A stretch of 64,000 bases of DNA from the NCBI GenBank assembly GCA_963383645.1, contig OY726560.1, positions 151,180,546 through 151,244,545 of the forward strand. The letters run 5' to 3'. The notes below the pieces were generated by a model. It was not told the DNA's origin and ran no database searches. It saw only the letters and a program-made list of their open reading frames with translations. The DNA is from Muscardinus avellanarius (lineage: Eukaryota > Chordata > Mammalia > Rodentia > Gliridae). Below, one piece after another: positions 12,797 to 26,000 of this stretch. Made by a program: the position numbers and the translations under genes. Position 1 is the first letter of the stretch. Each line of letters starts with the position of its first letter.

Positions 12797-15637
12797 TTAA
12801 GTTCATTAAAAGGCACCATTAGCGAATGCAAAGGAAATTCACAAGATGGAAGAAATATTTAAGAATTTTCAATGCATATATGACAGAGGTCTCATATCTG
12901 TTGCCTGTTTAAAAGCTTCTCTAAACCCATTAAAAAAGATGTACAATCTAAAAGAAACCTGAGCAAAAGATATGGCCCACACCTGTAATCCCAGTACTTG
13001 GGAAGCTGAAACAGGAGAATTGCAGGTTCAAGGCTAGCTTTAGCAATTTAGTAAGGCCCTCAGCAGCTTAGCAAGACCTTGTTTCAAAACAAAAAGTAGA
13101 AAGGGCTGGAGGTATAGCACAGAGGTAGAGTACCCCTGAATTCAATTCTCAGTATGAAGAAAAAAAATTGAACAGATTCTTTATACAAATGGAAGATTCT
13201 TTATACAGGAAGTCAAAAATCATGAAAAGGTGTTCTATTTCATTAATCATCAGTGTAATATAAATTAAAACCCCAACTTATGCACCAGAGTGGCTAACGT
13301 AAAAGATAGGAAATGCCAAGTTTTAGTAAGGATGTGGAGTAACCAGAACTCAAATAGAAAAAAATTAACTCTACCTAAGAGAAACGTGTTCATCTAAGGA
13401 GTCATATGCAAGAACATTCATTGCAGCATAACAATCTAATTGTTTATTAAGAGGATGATAGCTAGCCAAAGTACAACACTTATCAATATTTAATACAAAT
13501 GTTTAAAAAGAATGAGGTAGATCTATGTGTACTAACAGAAAAAATCTTAAAGTCACATTGTGAGGCCGGGCGTGGTGGCACATGCCTGTAATCCCCGTGC
13601 TTGGGAGGCTGAGACAGGAGGATCACACAGGTACGAAGCCAGCCTCATCAGCTACTTACTGAGGCTCTCAGCAACTTAGTGAGATCTTGTTTTCAAATAA
13701 AAATATAAAATAGGTCTGGGAGTATAGCTCAGAGGTAGAAAGCCTCTGGGTTCCATCCCCAGTACCACCACCAAAAAAAAAAGTCACATTGTGGAGAAAG
13801 AAGAGGAAAAACTATGGCAACATATGATATGATTACCATTTTTATTTTTATTTATTTATTTATTTTTGGTGGTACTGGGGATGGAACCCAGGGGTCTTCT
13901 ACTCCAGGATACTGGGATTACAAGCTTACATCACCATACCCTGCTGATTACCAATTTTAAAATCCCACAAAACAAAATTATGTCTTGACTACATATATGT
14001 AGTTTTCGTCCATCTGTTATATCCACCTGATAACAAGTGCTGCCCCCAAGGAAGTCAAGAAAGAATTGGCCTTATTCTACATTTGCTTTCCTCATAATGT
14101 AGCAAATTCATTTACCAGCAATATGTATAATTTTAAGTAACATTACAAAGAATGAGCCATATTTTAAATATAACTCACAATTATAAAAATGATGTGATAC
14201 ACCGAGGTGTGTAAGCAGAGGAAATAACCTGTCCCCACACGCATCCCTGCTCCCTGTTGACTTTCACACCAATTTTAAAGGTGTTTGTATTGACCAGACA
14301 CTTCTGATTGCCTACAGTGCCCGCACAGTGTCCGTTCATCCACCTCCTTCTTCTGGATAATTGCTTTCTGGGGTGATGGGCCGACAGTCGGTCTTTCTCG
14401 GTGTGGTGGTACCATTACTCTTGCTAGTGATTGGTTGAGGCATTAGGCGTGTGTGTTCATTGGCAGTTTTAGCCAGTGAAGTATGATGTGAGAAGTCGCC
14501 CGGGAAACTGCTGGAGAAAGGTGTTTTGCTCTAGTAAAAAGATATATAGGAACCAACAGTCGCTCTGTGATTGTCGTGTCTGGATTTGATGTGGAATTGC
14601 TGCCCCCATCTCAGGACTGAACGGAAGCTTAACCAAAACGCTGAAAGGATAAAAGAGGTGAAAAGAGTGCTGCATGGTGGCCCACGGTCGTACCCAGGCA
14701 CTTGGGAAGCTGAGGCGGGAGGACCACAAGTTGGAGGTCAGCTTCAGCAATTTAGGGAGACCCTGCGTCAAAAAAAATTAGGAAATAAATAAAACAGGAG
14801 GTGGATGCAGCTTACTGGTAAAGTATCCTGGAGCAAAACCCAGTAATGGGGCGATGGGGTGGAAAGGACCAGTGTGCTTAATGTTATTGGGAACCATTGA
14901 AGTCACCAATCTGGAACCATGCTACTTCCAGACTTTGTTCCAAACCTGAGTCAGTGATTTGTAGTTTGCAGCAGAAAACACATTATTCACACATTTATGC
15001 TCACTATTCAAAGGGGTGATATACTATGTATAATATTCTGCAACTGTTTTCACTTAAGATCATGTCTCTCTTGGTGGACCTTTATTTATTTTATTTTATT
15101 TTATTTTATTTTTGGTGGTACTGGGGTTCCTAGAAGCCCTTCTACCTCCGGGCTACACTCCCAGACCTATTTTTGCATTTTTATTTGGAAACAGGGTCTC
15201 CTAAGCCAGCGCGCGGGGCTAGCTTCGAACCTGCGCGATCCTCCTGTCTCTGCCTCCCAAGCACGGGGATTACAAGCGTGCGCCACCACGCCCGGCCTTG
15301 GTGGACCTTTAGAGTGTATATTATTAAAAATCTCCAGCCGGGCATGGTGGCGCACGCTTGTAATCCCCGTGCTTGGGAGGCTGAGACAGGAGGATCGCGC
15401 AGGTTCGAAGCCAGCCTCAGCTACTTAGTGAGGCTCTCAGCAACTTAGTGAGACCCTGTTTCCAAATAAAAAATATAAAATGGGTCTGGGAGTATAGCCC
15501 AGAGGTAGAAAGCCTCTGGGTTCCCCCCCCCCAGTACCACCAAAAAATAGATAGATAGATAGATAAATAAATAAATATCTCCAGAAAACAACTTTTTTAT
15601 ATTTTGGGATACTTGTATATTTTATTTTTATTATTTA

Positions 15638-15672
<35 letters not shown>

Positions 15673-18021
15673 TTGGTGGTACTGGGGTTCCTGGAAGCCC
15701 TTCTATCTCCGGGCTATGCTCCCAGACCTATTTTTATACTTTTTTTATTTGGAAACAAGGTCTCTTAAGCGAGCACGGCTGGCTTAGAACCTGCGTGATC
15801 CTCCTGTCTCCGCCTCCCAAGTGCAGGGATTATAAGTGTGCGCCACCACACCGGCTACTTATATATTTTATAGAATAAATTTCTGGAAGTGAAATTGCAG
15901 GATCAAACAATATATGCTTAAAGTCGATACCTACCACTTTGTTGCTCCCAGAAGGACCACATCAGTTCAAACTCCCTGCAACAGTAGGAGCCAGTGTTTG
16001 TATCTTCACATTCACCAATGCTCTTTAGTATTCACATTTATATATATGTAATACATATGTAAAAACTAGTTTTCTATTTTAAATTTCCATTTCATTGATT
16101 ATTAGCAAAGGCTTAGATTCATGTTTATTGGCTATTTATATATTTTCTTGTATGGATTTACTCATTTTTTCTTTATTGGATTTATAGCACGCTTTATATA
16201 TTACTGGTTTTTCTGTTGCAGATAAATTTTCCAGGTAGGTTTTTTTTTTTTTTAATTTTGGTGCTGGGGATTTTACCGAGGAGCATACTACCTCTGAGCT
16301 ACACTCTCAGTGTATTTTTCATTTTGAAACAGCCTCACTAAGTTGCTGAGGCTGGCCGCAAACTTGTCATCCTCCTGTCTCAGTTGCTCAAGTACTGGGA
16401 TCACAGGGGTGTCACCACACCACACTCAGGTTTTTAAATTTTCTTATTAGTTTTTGCCTTTTCTTATCCTAGCACAGAGGTTTAAATTTTTTATGTGATT
16501 GCATCTGCCCATCTTTTTCTTTATGCCCTTTTGTTTTATGTTGTCATATCCCAACTTAAATTATGGAAACAACTTCTTGAAGAAACGCATTTAGGTAATT
16601 AATGGACCTAGAATTTATTTTGTGTAATGGTATTTAGGAAGCTAATGTAAGCTTTCTCTTCTCTATGTATAAATTATCCCAGTTCCATTGAGAGTCGTCC
16701 GTATTTGCTAAGAGTGGTATGGGTCTTCGATCACTCAGTGGACTAGGTCTCTGTCTAGGCCATCAATCCTGTTCTGCCTAGTCACTTACCTGTTTCTACA
16801 CTAGCTCTACAATTTCAGTTGCTATATGGAATATATTTTGCTCTTCAATGGGACAAGTCACCTTTATTATAAGTTCTGAATTTTTTTTCATATACTTATT
16901 TCCAGATGAACTTAAGGTAACTTGTCAAGTACATCAGAAGGTCCTGGTGAAATTTGATTGAGTTACTCTAGATATTTAAAATATTTAATGTTAAAAATGC
17001 CATATTTTAATTGCTGTGTATTCTAATTGGTCATTGCAAATGTATAGAAAATCTATATAATGTCAGTAACAATTCTTATTAACTTAAACTTATGTAATAA
17101 ATGAAGTTTTAGTTTTATAGGAAAAATGATGCCTTGAGTGGAATAATTGTTAAGCATGGCTATAAAAAATGCAATTCCAAATAAATCATTAAAAATCACA
17201 TTATGAGTCTAGAATCTAATTAATCTTATTTTTTCTTTCTCAACAGGTTATTATTAACTTGGTAGATCAGGCAGGAAGAGAGAAAGTTATTGGTGATGCT
17301 TACTTGAAGCAAGTGCTGCTTTTTAACAACTCACACCTCACTTATGTTTCCTTTGACTTCCATGAGCACTGGTAAGGTGGCTCCTGAGATGGCTTTCAGT
17401 GTTTGTCAAAGATGCTGCCATAGGGACCTTTTCTCATCTCTTTACTGGGAAGAAAAATTTCTTCTCACTATTAGAAAGGGAAAGTGTAAAGCCGGGCATG
17501 GTGGTGCACACTTGTAATCCCCGCACTTGGGAGGCTGAGACAGGAAGATCGCACAGGTTTGAAGCCAGCCTCAGCTACTTAGTGAGGCTCTCAGGAACTT
17601 AGTGAGACCCTGTTTCCAAATAAAGTATGAAATAGGTCTGGGAGTATAGCCCGGAGGTAGAAAGTCCCTGGGTTCCGCCCCTAGTACCACAAAAAAAAAA
17701 AAAGGGAAAGAGTATCATTTCCATAATTAGTTTTCATTTTCATGTGGCCCTTACTTTCTCTATAATTTGAGCTCATTGCTCCGTTCCAAATGACTTAGAG
17801 ATGTGGAGTTCCATTGTTCCTTTTGATCACACCAGTTAAAGAACTTAAGGAGTATTTTTGTGTTTGGGTCTGAGTCTTGCAGAAGTAATGGGGCTTCTTT
17901 TACAAGAATTCTGCTGGCTCATCTTCATATTGTATTAGTGACACTTCTGTCCTGTGGATTAATGTCACAAGAGTTTGTTCTGAAAAAATAAGTTGGTAAA
18001 TTATGTTGAAGGTTCCTTTAA

Positions 18022-18063
<42 letters not shown>

Positions 18064-18552
18064 TATATATTCTTTTTTGTGTGTGTGTGTGGTACTGGGG
18101 GTGGAACCCAGGGGCTTTTCTACCTCTGGGCCTTACTCCCAGACCTATTTCATACTTTATTTGGAAACAGGGTCTCACTAAGTTCCTGACAGCCTCACTA
18201 AGTAGCTGAGCCTGGCTTCGAACCTGCGCGATCCTCCTGTCTCAGCCTCCCAAGTGCTGGGATTACAAGCATGTGCCACCACGCCCGGCTTAACATGTAT
18301 ATTTTGAACGCCAGGTTCTTATGCCACAAAACTGGCTTTAGCCTCAGTTAAGTTGCCTAGATATTGAATATTTGATGGGGAGGGAAGCTTTTCATACATG
18401 TAATATGTCTTAACATACTGAGTGTGCTTTCGTAATACAGATTAGTTATAAACAGTTACACAATTGTCTATATAATGTGTGGTAGCACTAACACATACCT
18501 AGAATAACAGTTGTTTTTAACTTTTGTAAGTTATCTCAAATTATATCTTAAG

Positions 18553-18601
<49 letters not shown>

Positions 18602-19111
18602 TTTCTGGGGGTAGAATCCAGGCCCTTGTGCATACTGGGCCAGTACATTACCATTGAGCCCTCATATCTTAAGTAAGTTTAAAAATAATTCTATTGTCGC
18701 CGGGCGTGGTGGCGCACGCTTGTAATCCCCGCGCTTGGGAGGCAGAGACAGGAGGATCGCACAGGTTTGAAGCCAGCCCCGCCCTAGCTTAGGAGACCCT
18801 GTTTCCAAATAAAAATGTAAAAATAGGTCTGGGAGTGTAGCCCGGAGGCAGAAGGGCTTCCAGGAACCCCAGTACCACCAAAAGAAAAAAAAATAATAGT
18901 TCTATTGTAAACGCTGGGTGTGATGGCGCACACTTGTAATCCCAGCATTCAGGAGGCGGAGACCAGAGGATCATGGTTCGTGGACAGTCTCAGCTACTTA
19001 GTGAGGCCCTTTGCAAGTCAGTGAGACCCTGTTTCAAAAAATAAAAAGACTAAGAAATAGGGCTGGGGATATAGCTCAGAGGTAGAATGCCCCTGGATTT
19101 CATCCTCAGTA

Positions 19112-19156
<45 letters not shown>

Positions 19157-22100
19157 TTCTATTGTAATATTCAAGAATATTTTTCTTTCTTTTGCCATGA
19201 ATTTTAGCCGAGGAATGAAGTTTGAGAATGTTCAAACCCTGACAGATGCCGTTCAAGATATTATTCTTGACATGAAATGGTGTTGGTAGGTATGAAGTCA
19301 TTCTGAAAGACTTTGGGTCTGTAAATGTGTTTGTCTAGTCAGCTAAGATTTAAATAATAGCAACATGTGGAGAAAGCATTTTTTGTTTGTTTATTTGTTT
19401 GTTGTTTTGCTTCCCAATTTCTGTTCTTTTCAAGACAGTGCCAGTGGTCATTATGCAGGGTTAGCTTTGACCCAGGGAACAGGTGTCAGGTGGCTGGGCA
19501 GAATGAAGTGAAATGTTCTGCTCTGTGAGGACATCAGCCTATTCCTTCTCAGGCTCTGTGGCGTACATCTTCTCATTCTGCATCTATAACATGGGAAAGG
19601 GGATTTAGAGGTGCTCAGTTTTCAGGCACTTCAAAATTAACAGACATGGAAAATGACTCTCGGAGGATAAGAGGTAGATGTAGGAGGAAAAATTGGGACA
19701 GGCGGGAACATTCGATTAGATTTTAAGAGTACACAGGCAACCAGAGAAATTAGAGGCACAAGGCCTGCTGCATGGCTCCTCACCCGGCGGTACAGTGGGT
19801 TAACCCTTCAGGGACGTGCGTTTCTACTTTGAGTAAAAAAAAAAAAAAAGTGCAACAAGGTGGTCTTTAAAATGCTTTCTCTTTTATAAAAGTACATGGG
19901 AAAAGCATAGCCTGAAATTGTGCCAGCTCTGTCTCATAGTTGTATTACTTGAGGCAGACCATTCTTTCTGCACCTGGGTTTTATTTGCTAAAATGTATAT
20001 AATAATATCTTCATTGCCAAGTTTTTGTGTATAACAACAATGTCTATAAAGGACTCAGTAATACTTATAGTCCAAGTAAGTTGCTAGCTCATGCTACTGT
20101 GCTTATTGAATAATTCACAGATTATAAAAGAATTTCACACTGTTTTTACAAAGGGTTGATCAAGCTGGGGTAATCTGTAAACAAGAAGGGATTTTTCGAG
20201 TTAATTGCATGGACTGCCTGGATCGGACCAATGTGGTTCAAGCTGCCATCGCACGAATAGTCATGGAGCAGCAGGTAATTTGGCGTCCATTTAATTCTAA
20301 GTATTAATTTTAAGTATTTTTATGTGTAAATAGTGAAGATTTCCCTTCCTTCTTCCTTTCCTTTTTTTTTTTTTTTTTTTTTGTGGTGCTGGGGATTGAA
20401 CCCAGGCCTTGCACATGCTAGGCAAGTACTCTGCCACTGAGCTATATCTCCAGCTCTAGTGAAAATTGTTTTTCAAATTTCAAGTGTTCTATGGAGCATT
20501 TATAGCATACCAACATCCTTGTTGCATTAAAACCTCAAAAGTACAATCTTCACTAGAAATGAGTTGACCAAAATGTCTGTCTTTGCACCCCAACCCTGTG
20601 GGTGGCAGCTGCTTCCTTCATTTTCCGTCTTGTCTGTTGCCAGTGTTCCATTTTAGATCTTTCAGTCCTCTAACATCTCGATAACAAAGTTTCTGTACTA
20701 AATTCCCAAAGCGAGCCACGTGTGATGGCACACACCTGTAACCAGCTACTTAGGCGGCTGAGGCAGGGGAATTACAAGTTAGAGGATTCATTCCTAGTAC
20801 CATAGGAGATCAACTCATTCTCATAGTAGAAATACCTAGGATTGTTTCTGAATTTTTGTGTTTAGTTTTCCTGGTAGACTTAGTGATTATTCGTTGAGGA
20901 CATGAATCTATTCCTCTAATGTAGTTTTTAAAGAGAGAGGCTTTTGAATTTAAGTCCTGGCCCGACCACATGTTAAGTGTTGAACGTATCATAGAATGTA
21001 ACCTCTCCAAACCTCAGTGTTTCACTTTTAAAATGGGGGTGATAAGAGTATTGATCTCAAAGGGCAGTGTGACGAGCAAACCCTAGGGAAGGTTCTAAGA
21101 GCTTTTTTTTTTTTCCCTGTCAGTACTGGGGGTGGAACTCAGGGGCATTCTACCTCCGAGCTACATCCCCAGCCCAATTTTTTTCACTAAGTTTAGCTGA
21201 GAGTAGCTACGAACCTGCGATCATCTAGTCTCGGCCTCCCAAGTACTAGGATTATAAGAGTATGCCATGACGCCTGGCTATAAAGCTGTGTTTTAGCAGA
21301 GTTTTATTTTAAAAATTCTGGGATCACCATTTTTAAAATCTAGGGGTCCTAATTGTATGTCATTATGTTTCCTTTTTCTACAGTATACGTTTTATGCTTT
21401 GTTTTCCTGGCTCATGTATAATCTACCAATATGTTCATTTTAGCTGAAAAAATTAGGTGTGATGCCCCCGGAGCAGCCACTACCTGTGAAATGTAATCGA
21501 ATCTACCAGATAATGTGGGCTAACAATGGTGACTCCATTAGCAGACAGTATGCTGGGACAGCTGCTCTGAAGGTAAACACACATCGAGCATTTTGGGTCA
21601 TTCTGTGAGACTGTGCTTAAAACCAGTTTTGTTTCTGAGAGCAAGGCACCTGGACTATGGCAGGTAGGTATGTAGTCTGCTCCTTCCTGAGATGTCTGCA
21701 TTGCAGAGTAGCCCATTTCAGTTCCTGCAGGCCAGGCAGTGTGACTCAAGCAGGCGACTACCAGATCCGAGAGAGGTGGGTATGAGGACCTGTGGAGACG
21801 TCTGTGCCGTCTCTGGAAGGGACCACTCGCTGTCCCCTGGGAGGCCCCAGGTTGCCTTCTCTTTCTTTTTCAAAGGAGTCTGAAAACCTAGAATTTTATG
21901 TGAATAGGTTTTTAAAACTGTGTACAGATAAAATGCAAGAGTTGGGTATGGTGGTAGATACCTGTAATCCCAGTACTTGGAAGGCTGAGATAGGAGGATC
22001 TCAGTTTTAAAGCCACACTCAGCAACTTAGTGAGACACTGTTTCAAAATAAACCGTTTATTTTATTTTATTTATTTATTTTGGTACTAAGGATTGAACCT

Positions 22101-23024
22101 AGGGGAATACTACCTTTGAATTATACCCTCAGCCTTTTTCTTTTTTTAAACAGGGTCTTACTATGTGCTTAGGACCTTGCTAAATTTTTTAGGCTGTCCT
22201 CAAACCTGCAATCCCTCCTGTCTCAGCCTCCTAAGTACTAGGATTACAAGCCTGCATGCTACCACACCTGGCTACTATTTTATTTTGAAACAGAGTCTCG
22301 CTAAGTTGCCAAGGGACCTAGCTAAAGTACTGAGGCTGGCTTCGAAACTGTAGTCCTCCTATCTCAGATTCCTAAGTACTTGGATTACAGGTGTGTGCCA
22401 CTATATCAAGCTTTAAAAAAAAATGTTTATAAAGGGGGCTGGGCTGGGCATGGAGCTGAGACAAGAGGATCAGAGGTTTGGGGCCAGAGTCAGTTATCTA
22501 GCAAAATCTTGTTTCAAAGTAAAAATAAAAAATAGAATGGGCCTGGGGGTGTAGCTCAGAGGTAGAATGCCCCTAGGTTCAGTCTGCAGTACTAAAAAAG
22601 GGGTGGGCTGGAGTGTAGCTTGAAAGTAGAATGCTCCTAGCTTCAATCCTTAGTCACCTCTGAAACGAAGGAAGAAAGGAAGAGAGAAAGAAAGGGAGGA
22701 AGCAAGAAAGAAGAGAGAAAGAGAAAGGAACAGGAAGAGAAAAAACTGTCTCCTGGCTGGACTTGATAGGTGTGTTTTGTAGGAAGGTGCTGAAACTTGA
22801 ACCCATAAGTGTTCTACTTCTGAGCCTTATTCCCAGCCCTACTTCATTTTTATTTTTAATTTTTTTTTTTTTTGTGGTATGGGGGATTGAATCCAGGAAC
22901 ATTCTACCTCTGAGCTATACCCCTAGCCCTTTTTATTTATTCATTCATCCATTTATTATTTTTATTTATCTTATTTTTGTGTGGTACTAGGGATTGAACC
23001 TTTGAGCTATACCCCAGCTGTATT

Positions 23025-23059
<35 letters not shown>

Positions 23060-26000
23060 TTCATTTTTTTGTGGTCCTGGGGGTGGAATATAGGGGTCTT
23101 CTACCTCTGGGATATAACTCTAGCCCTATTATATTTTTTATTTGGAAATAGAATCTTGCTAAATTGCTGAGCGCCTCACTAAATTGCTGAGGCTGCCCTT
23201 GAACCTTCAATCCTATTGTCTCAGCCCCCAAAGTACTGGGATTACAAGTGTGTGCCACTATGCCTGGCTTATTTTTATTTTGAAACAGTGTCTCACTAAG
23301 TTAAGGCTGTCCTTGAACCTGTGGTCCTCCTATCTCAACTTCTCAAGTACTGGGATTACAAGCATGTGCCACCATGCCCTGCTGTTTTTTTGTTTTAAAA
23401 CAGGGTCTTACTCAGTTGCTGAGTCTTACTACATTGCTAAGCTGTCCTTGTCTTGGTTTTCTGTTATTTTTATTTTGAAATAGGATTTTGCTAAGTTACT
23501 GTGTGCTGGCCTTAAACCTATCATCCTTCTGTCTTAGCTTTCCAACTACAATTGGGGACTACACTATTTGGGAACTCTTAAAGTTAGGATCTTTTGTTGC
23601 TGTTGTTGTTCTTTTTGGTACTGGGGCTTGAGTAAAGTCATGATTTGGAAATTATAGAAGTCTGTAGAGTTGTAGTCTTGAACTAAAAGCTCAAAATTAA
23701 TTTTAAGGATATTCTTCTGTGTGTCTACATTGTCAAAATGACTTTTTATTTGACAGGGTGACTTTACAAGGACAGGAGAAAGGAAGTTAGCAGGAGTTAT
23801 GAAAGACGGAGTGAACTCAGCAAATAGATATTACCTGAATCGTTTTAAGGATGCTTATAGGCAAGCTGTTATAGGTAAGGAATATAAATGCTTTTCTTTC
23901 CTCAAAATTTTTATTCCTTCTGTGACTAAAATTTTACAGGAACTGACTTCATTAAAATAACTCGTGTTTTATAATATACTTCTGTTTCAGTATTGAGTAT
24001 CTTATGCAATAAATCTAATTTTTGCAAGATGAGAATTTGACAAGGAGTCTTGGCTGGCGCAACCCAAAGCAACCATCTTCTGGAGTAGGGAATAAAGTTT
24101 CTTAAAACTTCAGTAACCAAAACCATCATATTATATTTGGTTTCCTATTACTCAAGGCTCAGTGATGTAAACAGATGGTTTTCTTATCCTGAAAGCCATC
24201 TATTACATGTTTTTGTTGAGGACAGATAAACCATCTTTTTTTTTTTTGCAGTACTGGGGATGGAACCCAGTAGCATTCTTCCTCTGAGCCACACTCCCAG
24301 CCCTATTTTTTTATTCTTTATTTTGAAATCAGGTCTCACTAAATTGCAAAGGGCCTCACTAAGTAGCTAAGGCTGTCCGTGAACTGGGATCCTCCTGTCT
24401 CATCCTCCCGAATGCTGGATTTAAAGCGTGTGTCACCACGCCCAGCCCGATAAACCACCTATTTTGATAAATATGATTTATAAGGTTATTATGGTACCGA
24501 ATTTGGAGATTATTCTAACCAACTTTTTTTAAAATTAATTAATTTATTTATTTTATTGGTGCACTGTATTCATACATCATAGTGGGATAAAAACTTTTGT
24601 AGACATACATGCACACATCGCCCAGTCAGCCCCCACCCGATCCCCACCCCATTCCCTCCCCACCCCTCCTTCCCATGCTTGGCTTAGTGGTTGACATCTA
24701 GTATTATAGCAATTTATCCAAAATTAAAAATGATAATCTCACATAACAGTTTCATTTGTCTGATACCAAGCTTTTCATGACTTAAAGATAACATTTCAAT
24801 ATTTCTTTTTGCTTTCTTTCTTACCAGAGAATATTTTTTTTCTATTTTTTTAGGTGAAACTATCATATATTTATATATTTATTTTTCAGAAAAAAATCTA
24901 TCCTAATATGGAATATGGACTCTAGATACCCAAAACAATCTTGAAAAAGAACAAAGCTAGAAGATATATATTTTCTGATTTCAAACCATATAAAGCTGCA
25001 ATAATTGAAACAGTGTAGTACTATTCTAAAGGCAGATATATAAACCATTGGAGTTAAATACAAGCCTAGAGCTAAATTCTTCCCTATATTATCAAGTTAT
25101 TTTTGACAAGGTTTCCACGAACATCTGGTGGTGGAAATAATAATCTTTTAACTAAATATTGTTGAAAAATAATAATTACATGTAAAAGAATAAAATTGGA
25201 CCCTTACCTAATCCCATATACAAGTATTAACTCAAAATAGATAAAAGACCTAAATATAAATCTTAAGACTATAAACTTTTAGAAGAAAATCTGGGTCATA
25301 AAACCTCATAACATTGAAGTTGGCATTGATTTCTTGGATATGATTTCAATGGCACAGGCAACAGAAGAGTATACAAACTCCCTAAAAAATAAAAAAAAAT
25401 ATTGTATATCCAAAGACAATGTAAACAGAGTTAAAAGTTACTAATAGAATGGGATAAAATATTTCCAAATGCTATATCTGAAGGTATATTAATATTCCAA
25501 CTAGAAATCCTAAAAATTAACAACAATAAAGGCAAACAATACCCTTTTGAGATAGGTAAAAGACTAACATAAATAATGAATCTCCACAGATAACCAATCT
25601 TAGTTGTCTGTTGGATGGAAACTCTTGTTTCTCTGGTTCTGGTGTGTGTTACCTATTTCTTCTTTGTAGTTAATCTCTTTGAGTATTTTCTCTAGCGCTG
25701 GTTTTGAAGACATAAATTCCTTCAGTTTCTGTTTGTCATGGAAGCTTCTTATTTTTCCATCTAATTTGATAGAAAGTTTTGCTGGGTAGAAAATTTTTGG
25801 CAGGAAGTTGTTTTCTTTCAGAGTTTGGAATATGTTACTCCAAGCCCCTCTGGCTCTCATGACTTGGTTTGGGAAGTCTGGAGCGATTCTAATTGGTTTG
25901 CCTCTGAATGTCACTTGGCCCTTTGTTTTTGTTGCCTTTAAGATTCTCTGCTTGGCTTTCACATTGGTCATTTTGACAGTTATGTTGCGTGGGGATCCTC

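Noticed and set aside
20363..20458. tRNA-like sequences in ID elements
   Set aside because: They have A tails and degenerate arms and belong to the ID SINE family; they are not tRNA genes.
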